Assembly: GCF_020073815.1 (NCBI RefSeq)
Contig: NZ_JAIQZJ010000016.1
Span: 100,963-164,962, forward strand
Length of the DNA stretch: 64,000 nucleotides
Reading direction: 5' to 3'
Source: Nocardioides mangrovi
GTDB lineage: Bacteria; Actinomycetota; Actinomycetes; Propionibacteriales; Nocardioidaceae
The translations under genes and the position numbers were made by a program. Shown piece by piece: positions 25,328-34,637 of this stretch (positions within the stretch are counted from its first letter, which is position 1; each line of letters begins with the position of its first letter). Under the pieces are notes generated by a model. That model did no database searches. It worked only from the letters and a program-made list of their open reading frames with translations, and was not told the origin of the DNA.

Positions 25328-26236
25328 TCACCAGCTGCCGGGGAGCTCCCCGCCGTACCAGTGCTCGACCAGCGACCGGCTGATCGAGACGCCGCGCGGG
25401 AGCAGGAGCGTGCCGGCCTCGGCCAGCTCCTTCATCTCGGCGCGGGTGAACCAGCGCGCGTCCTCGAGCTCGTGGTCGTCGACGGTGATGTCGGTGGTGA
25501 CCGCCCGGCCGATGAAGCCGAGCATCAGGCTCGCGGGCAGCGGCCAGGGCTGGTTGCCGAAGTACTCGACCTCGCCGACGACGACGCCGGACTCCTCCTG
25601 CACCTCGCGGCGTACGGCGTCCTCGAGCGTCTCGCCCGGCTCGCAGAAGCCGGCGAGCGTGGAGTAGCGGCCCTCGGGCCAGACCGCCTGCCGGCCCAGG
25701 AGGCAGCGCTCGTCGGCGGACCCGGGCTCGCCCGAGGTGACGACCATGATCACCGCCGGGTCGGTGCGGGGGAACTGCACGTGCCCGTTGACGCAGGCGA
25801 GCTCGTGGCCCGACGACCGCGGCTGCAGCGGCTCGCCGCAGCGCGGGCAGAAGCGCGTCACCCACAGCCACTCGGCCAGCCCGAGGGCGTGGAAGACCAG
25901 GGGCGCCCCGGCAAGCGCGTCGTCCGCGAGGAAGGGCAGCAGGCCGCGCAGCGGCGCCCACTCCCCCTGGTCGGCCCGCGCGACGTCGGCGTCGACGACG
26001 ACCGCGAACCACGCGCGCCCGTCCTGCTCGCCCAGCAGCACGCGCAGGCCGTCGGGGGCCTCGGCCGGCGACACCCACGAGATGACGCCGTCGACCGGCT
26101 TGATCCGGGTGCCGGAGACGACCAGCACCCGGCTGCGCTCGTCGGCCCACCGCTCGGCCAGCCAGGCGTCGTCCGCACGGTGGGCGCCGGAGCGGTCGTG
26201 GGCGTTCGCGGACAAGCGCTCGTGCTGATACGTCAC
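25328..26236 (-). CDS. nudC: NAD+ diphosphatase / RNA decapping Nudix enzyme NudC
   Basis: A 302-residue NudC-type protein: N-terminal domain, zinc-binding segment FCPRCGEPLQP with ACVNGH, then a Nudix box beginning GFCEPGETLEDAVRREVQEE with SG (about 197-218), and the NADH-pyrophosphatase signature GNQPWPLPASLMLGF. It splits NAD(H) into NMN and AMP and can remove NAD caps from RNA. It starts at GTG 26236, with TAGCCT just upstream, compatible with a leaderless message. The gene order uvrD2, mrx1, nudC is conserved in mycobacteria. Confidence 0.94.
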   Translation of the reverse strand: MTYQHERLSANAHDRSGAHRADDAWLAERWADERSRVLVVSGTRIKPVDGVISWVSPAEAPDGLRVLLGEQDGRAWFAVVVDADVARADQGEWAPLRGLLPFLADDALAGAPLVFHALGLAEWLWVTRFCPRCGEPLQPRSSGHELACVNGHVQFPRTDPAVIMVVTSGEPGSADERCLLGRQAVWPEGRYSTLAGFCEPGETLEDAVRREVQEESGVVVGEVEYFGNQPWPLPASLMLGFIGRAVTTDITVDDHELEDARWFTRAEMKELAEAGTLLLPRGVSISRSLVEHWYGGELPGSW

Positions 26237-26246
26237 GCGGCCGAGG

Positions 26247-26413
26247 CTAGTCCCGCGGGCGAAAAGTCGTTGGACGGTTCACGCCACCATGGCACCCACC
26301 TCGCTGCGTTGGCATCGCTGGAGTTACGCCCGGTAGCCCGGCGCGACGCCGCCTTGCGATGCACGCACCCTGAAGACGCCAACCATCCAGATACTTTCCA
26401 CCCGCGGGACTAG
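26247..26413. mobile_element. MITE-like element with terminal inverted repeats
   Basis: A 167-bp segment is bounded by CTAGTCCCGCGGG at the left and its exact complement at the right. The similarity of the ends continues, with mismatches, for about 33 bases. Internal parts also fold (GCATCGC with GCGATGC). It has no ORF of its own. It occupies the whole divergent promoter region between nudC and deoD. The outermost CTAG could be a target duplication or part of the repeat. An alternative is a mirrored regulatory element shared by the two promoters. Confidence 0.55.
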
Positions 26414-26429
26414 CTCTAGGGTCGACGGG

Positions 26430-27146
26430 GTGAGCACGCACATCGGCGCCCAGCCCGGCGACATCGCCCCACTCGTCCTCATGCCCGGCGACCCGCTGCG
26501 TGCGCGGTGGATCGCGGAGACGTTCCTCGAGGACGCCCGCTGCTACACCGAGGTGCGCGGGATGTACGGCTACACCGGCACCTGGCAGGGCCACCGCGTC
26601 TCGGTCCAGGGCTCCGGCATGGGCCAGCCGTCGCTGGCGATCTACGCCAACGAGCTCTTCCGCGAGTACGACGTGCAGTCGGTGATCCGGGTGGGGTCCT
26701 GCGGCGGCATGACGGAGAAGGTCGGCATCCGCGACCTCGTGATCGCCTCCGGCGCCTGCACCGACTCCTCGATGAACCGGATCACCTTCGAGGGCCTCGA
26801 CTACGCCCCGGTCGCCGACTTCGGCCTGCTGTGCGCGGCGTACGACGCCGCGATCGCGCGCGCCGGGGACGAGGGGGTGCACGTCGGGCTGATCTACAGC
26901 AGCGACTCCTTCTACCCGACCCGTCCCGAGCTGACCGCCCGGATGGTCGAGCACGGCGCCCTCGCCGTCGAGATGGAGGCGAGCGCGCTCTACACGATCG
27001 CCGCCCGCCACGGCCGCCGCGCCCTCGCCGTCTGCACCGTGTCCGACCACCTCGTCACCGGCGAGGAGACCTCCGCCCTGGAGCGGCAGGAGACCTTCGG
27101 CGCGATGGTGGAGATCGCGCTCACAGCGGGCACCGCCCAGGACTAA
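26430..27146 (+). CDS. deoD: Purine-nucleoside phosphorylase, DeoD type
   Basis: A 238-residue protein of the hexameric DeoD family: VLMPGDPLRARWIAE at the phosphate site, GSGMGQPSLAIYANEL, VIRVGSCGG (about 85-93), VEMEASALYTIA and TVSDHLVTGE with the catalytic Asp. It converts purine nucleosides and phosphate to free base and ribose-1-phosphate in salvage. It starts at GTG 26430, eight bases after a TAGGGT -10-like element, suggesting leaderless translation. Confidence 0.93.
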   Translation: MSTHIGAQPGDIAPLVLMPGDPLRARWIAETFLEDARCYTEVRGMYGYTGTWQGHRVSVQGSGMGQPSLAIYANELFREYDVQSVIRVGSCGGMTEKVGIRDLVIASGACTDSSMNRITFEGLDYAPVADFGLLCAAYDAAIARAGDEGVHVGLIYSSDSFYPTRPELTARMVEHGALAVEMEASALYTIAARHGRRALAVCTVSDHLVTGEETSALERQETFGAMVEIALTAGTAQD

Positions 27147-27173
27147 GCACCCTCCTGCCGGCGTTGACCCGGC

Positions 27174-28250
27174 GTGGAGGTCTACGACGCGGTGGTCATC
27201 GGTGCCGGCCAGGCCGGGCTGTCGGCGGCGTACCACCTGAAGCGGCGCGGGATCAGCCACGTCGTGCTGGACGCGGACGACGCGCCCGGCGGCGCGTGGC
27301 AGCACCGGTGGGACTCGCTGACGATGCACGACGTGCACGGGATCGCGGCGCTGCCCGACTCCGACTCCCCCACCGATGCGGCGGGCCGCGCGAACGTCGT
27401 GGTGCCGGCGTACTTCGGCTCCTACGAGCGCGCCCACGACCTGGCGGTGCTGCGGCCGGTGCGGGTCGACCGCGTGGAGTCCGTGTTGCCCGAGGACGGG
27501 CAGAGCCTGCTCGTCGTGCACGCCGGCGACCGGAGCTGGACGACCCGCACGATCGTCAACGCGACCGGCACCTGGACGCAGCCCTACGTGCCGCACTACC
27601 CCGGCATCGGGACCTTCCGCGGCGAGCAGCTGCACACGGCGGGCTACCCCGGCCCGGACCACTTCCGTGGCCGGCGTGTGGTGGTCGTCGGCGGCGGCGC
27701 CTCCGCCGTCCAGCTGCTCGGCGAGATCGCACCGGTCGCCGCCGACACGCTCTGGGTGACCCGGCGCGCGCCGGTGTGGCGCACCGACGACTTCACGCCC
27801 GAGGCCGGACGTGCGGCCGTGGCGCTGGTCGAGGACCGGGTACGCCGGGGCCTGCCGCCCCGCAGCGTGGTCAGCGTCACCGGGCTCGCGCTGCGCGAGC
27901 AGGAGCGGGAGGCGGAGCGGCTGGGCGCCTACGAGCGCCACCCGATGTTCACCGTGATCGAGCCGGACGGCGTCCGGATGCCCGACGGCACCTCGTGGTC
28001 GGCGGACACGATCCTGTGGGCGACGGGCTTCCGCCCGGCGATCGCGCACCTCGCGCCGCTGCACCTGCGCTCCGAGCAGGGCGGCATCCAGCTCGACCAC
28101 GCCGGGACCACCGCGGTCGCGGACCCGCGCGTGCAGCTGGTCGGCTACGGCCCCTCGGCCAGCACGATCGGCGCCAACCGGGCCGGGCGCGCCGCGGCGG
28201 CCGGCGTCGCCCGCCGGCTCGATCAGAGGAGCAGGGCCTCGAGCGCCTGA
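27174..28250 (+). CDS. Flavin-containing monooxygenase-like FAD/NAD(P) oxidoreductase
   Basis: A 358-residue two-dinucleotide-fold protein. The FAD site is AVVIGAGQAGLSAAYHLKRR (about 6-25) and the NADPH site VVVVGGGASAVQLLGEIA (about 168-185); ILWATGFRPAIAHL is the third FAD-linked motif. This is the layout of FMO/Baeyer-Villiger related enzymes, but the substrate is unknown. It starts at GTG 27174. The 3' end overlaps the convergent adnB by 28 bases. Confidence 0.87.
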   Translation: MEVYDAVVIGAGQAGLSAAYHLKRRGISHVVLDADDAPGGAWQHRWDSLTMHDVHGIAALPDSDSPTDAAGRANVVVPAYFGSYERAHDLAVLRPVRVDRVESVLPEDGQSLLVVHAGDRSWTTRTIVNATGTWTQPYVPHYPGIGTFRGEQLHTAGYPGPDHFRGRRVVVVGGGASAVQLLGEIAPVAADTLWVTRRAPVWRTDDFTPEAGRAAVALVEDRVRRGLPPRSVVSVTGLALREQEREAERLGAYERHPMFTVIEPDGVRMPDGTSWSADTILWATGFRPAIAHLAPLHLRSEQGGIQLDHAGTTAVADPRVQLVGYGPSASTIGANRAGRAAAAGVARRLDQRSRASSA

Positions 28251-31200
28251 CGGTCGGGCAGGTCGTCGGGCTCGACGAGGTCGCCGGTGCGCACGTAGTA
28301 GAAGGCGGCCCGAACGGACTCGGGGGGCAGGCCGTGCAGCTCGGCCCACGCCACCCGGTAGATCGCCAGCTGGAGCGGGTCCGCGCTGATCGACCGGTTG
28401 GTCTTCCAGTCGACGAGCAGGTGGGTGCCGTCGGGCTCGACGTAGACGGCGTCGATCCGGCCGCGCACGACCTGGTCGCGGAGGACCAGCGCGAAGGACG
28501 GCTCGATCGCGGCCGGCACCCGGTCGCCGAAGGGGCCGTCCTCGAAGCGCTTCACCAGCTCGCGGAGGTCGGCGTCGTCGTCGACCTCGGCGTCACCGCG
28601 GCCCGGCAGGTCGTCGGGGTCGAGCAGCAGCTGCTGGCCGAAGCGCGCCTCGACCCAGGCGTGGAAGCGGGTGCCGAAGCGGGCGGCCGACGACGGCGGT
28701 CGCGGCATCGGTCGGGCCAGGTCGCGCGCGAACTCCTCCGGGTCGTCACGCAACCGCGCGAGCGACGTCGCGGACAGGCTGGACGGCAGGGGTACGGCGA
28801 CGTCGGGCGCGTGGTCGCGGGTCGCCTCCTCGAGCAGCCGGACGATCTCGTCGTCCCACTGCTGGATCCGGTCGAGCAGCAGCATGTCCTCGACGGCGTC
28901 CGGCACGGTCGGGTCGGCGTCACGCACCCAGGTCGCGGCCTCCCGCCGGCGGTCCACCTCGGGCGTGTGGTGGGAGATCGGCCACGGCAGGTCGGGCGAG
29001 GCCTCGGCGAAGGGGTGGGGCTCGCCCTTCGCGACCGGCTCGCGCCACTCGTCGGGCTCGCCGCCCCAGGCGGCCATCGCCTCCCGGGTCCGGACGAGGT
29101 AGGACGAGGGGCCGAGCCCGCCCTTGCGCGAGGCCGTCCACCGCCAGCCCGACACGAACATCTGGTGCCGGGCGCGGGTCCAGGCGACGTACCCGAGCCG
29201 CAGCTCCTCCATGGCCTCGTGCTCCTTGGCGGCCTTGGCCCGCGCGGCGATGTCGTCGGGGGTGTGGCCGCCGAGCTGCGGGAGGTCGCGGGCGTCGCCG
29301 CGCAGCGCCGCCGGCATCACGAACGGCACGGTCAGCCAGCTCGACCGGCCTCGGTTGGTCGGGAACTTCTGGTCGGTCACGCCGACCAGGAAGACCGCGT
29401 CCCACTCCAGGCCCTTGGCGCGGTGGACGGTCAGCAGCTTGACCGAGTCGGCCTCCGACGGCGTCGCGACGTCGAGCCCCTGCCCGAACTCGTCCTCGGC
29501 CTCCAGCCAGGCCAGCAGCGCGGCGAGCGTGACCTGGCCGTCGACGGCCTGGAACTCCGCGACCGCCTGGACGAAGAGGTCGAGGTTCTCGCGGCGCGCG
29601 GCCGCGGCCGGGCTGACCGAGGAGGCGAGCTCGACGTCGATGCCGGTCGTGTCGACGATCCGGCGGACCAGGTCGAGGATCGGCTCGCCGATCGCGGTGC
29701 GCAGCCTCCGGAGCTCGTCGGCCAGCAGCCGGAAGCGCGCGAGGGCGTCGGCGGAGTAGTCGGCCTCGCCCGGGTCCTCGAGGGCGTCGCACAGCGACGG
29801 GATCTCGGTCGGGTCCGCGCCCTCCACGGCGGCACGCAGCTGCGCCTCGATGTCGGAGTACGTCGCCCCGCCGCCGGTCGCGCCGGCGAGCTCGCGGGCG
29901 CGCCGGCCCAGGAGCGCGAGGTCGCGCGGTCCGATCGCCCAGCGCGGTCCGGCCAGCAGGGTCAGCAGCGCGGCGTTGGCGGTGACGTCCTGGACGAGGG
30001 TGAGGGTAGCGACGACCTCGGCCACCTCGGGCAGCCGGAGCAGGCCCTTGAGGCCGACGATCTCCACCGGGACCTCCCGGTCGCTCAGCGCGTCGAAGAC
30101 CGCAGCGGCCGTCGCGTTGTCGCGGGTGAGGACGCCGATCTCCTTCCACGCCGGCTTGTCCTCGCGGGCCGCGATCGCGGCGTGGGTCTCGATCACCCGC
30201 TCGGCCAGCCAGGCGAGCTCATCGACGTCCGTCTCGTGGACGATCGCCCGCACCTCACCCGGGGCGGCACCGGGCTTGGGCTCGAGCGGCAGCAGGTCGG
30301 GACGCTCGGCGTAGAGCGGGGCGGCGAGGTGGTTGGCGGTCGCGAGGATCCGCTCGTCCGAGCGCCGGTTGACGGTGAGCGGGTAGGTCGTGGCGCTGCC
30401 GTCGGCGGCCGGGAAGTCGGCGGCGAACTCGAGGATGTTGGAGACCGACGCCCCACGCCAGCCGTAGATCGCCTGGTTGGGGTCGCCGACAGCGGTCACC
30501 GGGTGGCCGCCGCCGAAGAGCCGCGAGAGCATCAGCGCCTGCGCGACCGAGGTGTCCTGGTACTCGTCGAGGAGCACGATGCGGAACTTCTCCCGCTCGG
30601 CCTCGCCGACCTCGGGGCACTCCTGGGCGAGCCGGGCCGCGAGCGCGATCTGGTCGGAGAAGTCCATCAGCCCGAGGTGTGCCTTGAGGCCGCGGTAGGA
30701 CTCGACCAGGCCGAGCAGCTCGGCGCGCCGGTCGATCGCGAGGATCGCCTTCTCGTTGCGCTCGCGGTAGGTCTTGCGGTGCTCGGTGGCCATCCCCTCC
30801 TCGAAGCGCGGCCGCTCGGCGGCGTCGTACGTCCGCACGTGCTCGGGCTGCACGAGGTGCTCGCTCATCTCGGCGTCGAGGGAGAGGAGGTACTGGACGA
30901 CGTGGCTCGGTGAGTCGCTGAGCTTCTGCACCGGCGCGGAGTAGCGCTGCACGGCGCGGGCCGCGAGCTGGTAGCGGCTGGCGTCGGCGATCAGGCGGGT
31001 GTCGGGCTCGTGGCCGATCCGCAGTCCGTGCTCGGTCAGCAGCGCCGAGGCGTAGGAGTGGTAGGTCGCGACCGTCGGCTCCTCGATCTCCTCCTCGTCC
31101 TCGTCGAGGGGCCGGCTGCGGTCGGGCAGCAGCCCGGCCTGGCGCAGGCTCTCGCGGATCCGCTGCTGCAGCTCCGCGGTCGCCTTGGTGGTGAAGGTCA

Positions 31201-31408
31201 GGCCGAGCACCTGGTCGGGCCGGACCCGGCCGGTGGCGACCAGCCAGACCACGCGGGCGGCCATCACGGTGGTCTTGCCGGAGCCGGCGCCGGCGATCAC
31301 GACCGCGGGCTCGAGCGGGGCGGTGATCGCGGCGAACTGCTGGTCGCTGAAGGTGAAGTCGGCGCCGAGCACCTCGCGCAGCTGCTCCGGGGTGTCGATG
31401 GTCCTCAC
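28223..31408 (-). CDS. adnB: AdnB-type helicase-nuclease subunit
   Basis: About 1061 residues. An SF1 helicase with Walker A IAGAGSGKTTVMAARVVW, LLDEYQDTSVAQ, GDPNQAIYGWRGA, LTVHRAKGLEWDAVFLVG and GYVAWTRARHQMF is fused to a C-terminal RecB-type nuclease with LLVDWKTNRS and downstream QLAIYR. With AdnA it forms the actinobacterial heterodimer that resects double-strand breaks. GTG 31408 overlaps the adnA stop in a four-base GTGA, so the two subunits are translationally coupled. It equals Rv3201c by position. Confidence 0.93.
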   Translation of the reverse strand: MRTIDTPEQLREVLGADFTFSDQQFAAITAPLEPAVVIAGAGSGKTTVMAARVVWLVATGRVRPDQVLGLTFTTKATAELQQRIRESLRQAGLLPDRSRPLDEDEEEIEEPTVATYHSYASALLTEHGLRIGHEPDTRLIADASRYQLAARAVQRYSAPVQKLSDSPSHVVQYLLSLDAEMSEHLVQPEHVRTYDAAERPRFEEGMATEHRKTYRERNEKAILAIDRRAELLGLVESYRGLKAHLGLMDFSDQIALAARLAQECPEVGEAEREKFRIVLLDEYQDTSVAQALMLSRLFGGGHPVTAVGDPNQAIYGWRGASVSNILEFAADFPAADGSATTYPLTVNRRSDERILATANHLAAPLYAERPDLLPLEPKPGAAPGEVRAIVHETDVDELAWLAERVIETHAAIAAREDKPAWKEIGVLTRDNATAAAVFDALSDREVPVEIVGLKGLLRLPEVAEVVATLTLVQDVTANAALLTLLAGPRWAIGPRDLALLGRRARELAGATGGGATYSDIEAQLRAAVEGADPTEIPSLCDALEDPGEADYSADALARFRLLADELRRLRTAIGEPILDLVRRIVDTTGIDVELASSVSPAAAARRENLDLFVQAVAEFQAVDGQVTLAALLAWLEAEDEFGQGLDVATPSEADSVKLLTVHRAKGLEWDAVFLVGVTDQKFPTNRGRSSWLTVPFVMPAALRGDARDLPQLGGHTPDDIAARAKAAKEHEAMEELRLGYVAWTRARHQMFVSGWRWTASRKGGLGPSSYLVRTREAMAAWGGEPDEWREPVAKGEPHPFAEASPDLPWPISHHTPEVDRRREAATWVRDADPTVPDAVEDMLLLDRIQQWDDEIVRLLEEATRDHAPDVAVPLPSSLSATSLARLRDDPEEFARDLARPMPRPPSSAARFGTRFHAWVEARFGQQLLLDPDDLPGRGDAEVDDDADLRELVKRFEDGPFGDRVPAAIEPSFALVLRDQVVRGRIDAVYVEPDGTHLLVDWKTNRSISADPLQLAIYRVAWAELHGLPPESVRAAFYYVRTGDLVEPDDLPDRQALEALLL

Positions 31409-34400
31409 GACAGCACCGTCCCGGACGACTTGGCCGGGCAGACCGCCCAGAAGGTGCAGCGGTCGCAGTGGGTGCCGGGCCGCGCGACGAACTCCTCGTC
31501 GCGCAGCGCCGCCGCCGCCTGGGACAGCTGGAGCTCGACCAGCCGCGGCCCGTCGCCGGAGACGGGTGCCTGGTGCTGGACCTTCGGCAGCTCGTCGCCG
31601 AGCCGCAGCTGCACCAACTCCGCGCCTCCGGACGTGACGGGTCGGCCGACCAGCTCGTCGGCGGCGCCGCTGTCGACGGCGAGCTGGTAGAGGCCGAGCT
31701 GGGAGTGGCGCTCGACCTCGGGGCCGGTGGGGGCGTACTTGCCGGTCTTGAGGTCGACCACGACCACGTGGCCGTCCTCGTCGAGCTCGAGGCGGTCGGC
31801 GTAGCCGTGCAGCCGGACCACCTGGCCGTCGGGCAGGGTGACCTGGGCCTGGAGCCGGGGCTCGGTGTCGATGACGGTGCGCGCGCCGGGCCGGCGGTGC
31901 CAGAGCAGGAAGCGCAGCAGGGCGGCCTCGACCGCCTCGCGCTCCCGGGCCGACGACCACGGGGTGCGGAACTCCATGCGGCCCCAGACCTCGTCGACCA
32001 GGGCCATCAGCTCCGGCATCGGGTCGCCGGAGGCGAGCTCGCCGGACGCGACCCGCTCCGCGATCGCGTGCACGACCTTGCCGAAGCCCTGACTGGCCGA
32101 GCTGACCACCTCTCCCCCGGCCTCGCGCTGGAGGAACCACTGCGCGGGACAGGTGAGCAGGCCCTCCAGCGTGCTCGCCGAGATGGTGAGCGGGGCGTCG
32201 TCGGGCCGGACCGGTCGCTCGGACCGGGTCGGGGCGCGCAGCCCCCACCAGCTCGCCGGGTCGGCCGCCGGGGCGAGTGGGCGGCCGTGCAGGTCGGTGT
32301 CGGCCAGCATCCGGAGCCGGCGGGCCGCGGCCCGGCGCAGCGGCTCGGGCTGGTCGGGGTCGGCGAGGGTACGGCGGAGCTCGGCCACCAGGCCGGCCAT
32401 CGACAGCGGTCGGTGCGGCCGGCCGACCCGGTGCTCGGCGTCGCGGCCGAGCTCGGAGAGGAACCGCGAGGGCTGCTCGCCCTCGTCGTCGGGCGAGCGG
32501 ACGGCGGTGACGACGAGGCGCTGCCGGGCCCGCGTGGCGGCGACGTAGAAGAGCCGGCGCTCCTCGGCGAGCATGGCGCCCCGGGTGAGCGGCGGCAGCA
32601 GCCCGTCGGCGCCGATGCGGTCGGCGCCGAGCAGCGAGTCGCGGCGGCGCAGGTCGGGCCAGGCACCCTCCTGCACGTGGGCGACGACGACCAGCCGCCA
32701 CTCCAGGCCCTTGGACCGGTGGGCAGTGAGCAGCCGGACGGCGTCGCCGCGCACGCCGCGGTCAGCGAGCGTGTCGGCCGGGATCTCCTGTGCCCGCAGG
32801 GTGCCGAGGAAGGCGCCGATGCTGGTGTGGCCGCGCTGCTCCTCGGTGCGCGCGGCGATCTCGAAGAGGGCACAGATCGCGTCGAGGTCGCGGTGGGCCA
32901 GTCGCGCGCCGGGGCCACCGGACTGGGTGGCCTGGCGCAGCCGCCGCGGCCAGTCCGAGGCGTCCCAGAGCGTCCAGAGCACCTCCTCGGCGGTGGCCCC
33001 GTCCGCGGCCTCGCGGCGGGCCCGGGCGACCAGGTCCGCGAGCCGGCGGGCACGACGGGCGGGCTCGCCCTCGACTCCGTCCAGCGCGGCCGGGTCGAGC
33101 ACGGCACGCCGGACCAGCGCACGCGGCGCGGCCTCGGGCTCGCGGGCCCGGAGGGCGCGGGTGAGGGCGCGCACGTCGGTGGCGTCGAGCCCGCCGAGCG
33201 GGGAGGTCAGCAGCGCCTCCGCGCGATCGGCGCCCACGAAGTCGGAGGCCGCCGGGTCCTGGACCTCGGCATCGACGACGACCGCGAGCGCGCCGAGGAG
33301 CGGCAGCACGGCCGGCTCGCGGACCAGGGGCGTCTCGTCGCTGGCGACCTCGACGGGGACGCCGGCGGCGGTCAGCGAGCGGCGCAGCGCGGGGATGCTG
33401 GACCGGCCCGACCGCACCAGCACCGCCATGTCCGACCAGCGCACGCCGTCCTCGAGGTGGGCGCGGCGGAGGAGGTCGGCGACGTGCTCGGTCTCGGCGC
33501 GGGCGGTGTCGAAGGTGAGCACCTCGACCGACCCGGGTCCGAGCTCGTGGGCCGCCGCCTGGGGGTTGCGGAAGGAGTCCCATGCCTGGTGCGGGATCGC
33601 GCCGCTGATGCCGATCGACGCGGCGACCGTGCGGGACGCGCGCAGCAGCCGGGACCCGAAGCGCCGGGTCGTGCCGAGCGCGACCACCGTCGCCGGCTCG
33701 CCCTCGGCGGTGCGGAACTGGTCGGGGAAGTCGAGGATGCCGCGCACGTCGGCGCCCCGGAAGCCGTAGATCGACTGGTCGGGGTCGCCGACCACGGTGA
33801 GGTTGCGGCCGTCGCCGGCCAGGGCTCGCAGCAGCGCCACCTGGCTCGGGTCGGTGTCTTGGTACTCGTCCACGAAGACGTGGGTGAACTGGGCGCGCAG
33901 CTCCGCCTGGTGCCGCTGCGCCTCGATGACGCCGCGCGCGATCAGGTCGGGGTAGTCGATCGCGGCCTGGGAGCCCAGGACGTCGAGGTACTGGTCGAGG
34001 AAGAGGCCCGCGGCGACCAGCTCGGGAACGTGCTCGGCCCGGCCCAGCGCGACCAGGTCGTCGGGGTCGAGGCCGCGCTCGCGGGCGCGGGAGAGCACGG
34101 CGTGCACCTCGCGGGCGAAGCCGCGGGTGCCGACGGCCGCGCGGAGGGCGTCGGGCCAGCGCACCGACTCCGGGTGGTCGGTCAGCAGCTCCTGGAGCAC
34201 GACGTCCTGCTCGGGCGCGGAGAGCAGTCGCAGCGGCGCGGCGTACAGCTCGGCGGGCGCGTAGCGCCGGACCAGGCCGTAGGCGAAGGAGTGGAAGGTC
34301 GAGCTCAGCGAGGTCGACATGGTGCGGCCGAGGCGTGCCGTGACCCGGTCGCGGAGCTGCTCGGCGGCCTTGCGGGAGAAGGTGAGGGCGAGCACCTCGT

Positions 34401-34599
34401 CGGGCCGCGCACCGCGGGTCTCGACCCGGTCCACGATCGCCTCGACCAGGGTCGTGGTCTTGCCGGTGCCCGGACCGGCGAGCACGAGCAGCGGTCCGCC
34501 CGGGTGGTCGACGACGCGGCGCTGGTGGTCGTCGAGCTCGGGCACCGTGACCGACGACGCGCCCCGCACCAGGCGGAAGGTCGTCGGGCTCGCCGTCAT
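31405..34599 (-). CDS. adnA: AdnA-type helicase-nuclease subunit
   Basis: About 1064 residues. Helicase motifs include VLAGPGTGKTTTLVEAIVDR (Walker A), VFVDEYQDTDPSQ, GDPDQSIYGFRGADVRG and LTAHRSKGLEWRLVVVAHV. The C-terminal nuclease has VVVVDLKTGKYAPTG and HSQLGLYQLAV. Cys residues in LLTCPAQWF and HCDRCTFWAVCPAK fit an iron-sulfur clasp as in AdnA/AddB-like nucleases. It is the upstream subunit of the pair. ATG 34599 (MTASPTTF) is chosen because the frame upstream overlaps the divergent gene start region. Confidence 0.93.
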   Translation of the reverse strand: MTASPTTFRLVRGASSVTVPELDDHQRRVVDHPGGPLLVLAGPGTGKTTTLVEAIVDRVETRGARPDEVLALTFSRKAAEQLRDRVTARLGRTMSTSLSSTFHSFAYGLVRRYAPAELYAAPLRLLSAPEQDVVLQELLTDHPESVRWPDALRAAVGTRGFAREVHAVLSRARERGLDPDDLVALGRAEHVPELVAAGLFLDQYLDVLGSQAAIDYPDLIARGVIEAQRHQAELRAQFTHVFVDEYQDTDPSQVALLRALAGDGRNLTVVGDPDQSIYGFRGADVRGILDFPDQFRTAEGEPATVVALGTTRRFGSRLLRASRTVAASIGISGAIPHQAWDSFRNPQAAAHELGPGSVEVLTFDTARAETEHVADLLRRAHLEDGVRWSDMAVLVRSGRSSIPALRRSLTAAGVPVEVASDETPLVREPAVLPLLGALAVVVDAEVQDPAASDFVGADRAEALLTSPLGGLDATDVRALTRALRAREPEAAPRALVRRAVLDPAALDGVEGEPARRARRLADLVARARREAADGATAEEVLWTLWDASDWPRRLRQATQSGGPGARLAHRDLDAICALFEIAARTEEQRGHTSIGAFLGTLRAQEIPADTLADRGVRGDAVRLLTAHRSKGLEWRLVVVAHVQEGAWPDLRRRDSLLGADRIGADGLLPPLTRGAMLAEERRLFYVAATRARQRLVVTAVRSPDDEGEQPSRFLSELGRDAEHRVGRPHRPLSMAGLVAELRRTLADPDQPEPLRRAAARRLRMLADTDLHGRPLAPAADPASWWGLRAPTRSERPVRPDDAPLTISASTLEGLLTCPAQWFLQREAGGEVVSSASQGFGKVVHAIAERVASGELASGDPMPELMALVDEVWGRMEFRTPWSSAREREAVEAALLRFLLWHRRPGARTVIDTEPRLQAQVTLPDGQVVRLHGYADRLELDEDGHVVVVDLKTGKYAPTGPEVERHSQLGLYQLAVDSGAADELVGRPVTSGGAELVQLRLGDELPKVQHQAPVSGDGPRLVELQLSQAAAALRDEEFVARPGTHCDRCTFWAVCPAKSSGTVLS

Positions 34600-34637
34600 G
34601 TGGCTATTCGACCACCCGGCGCCGACAGGGCCCGACA

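Noticed and set aside
28223..28250. Frameshift at the overlap of the monooxygenase-like gene and adnB
   Set aside because: The genes converge and each keeps a normal C-terminus; a 28-base tail overlap is ordinary.
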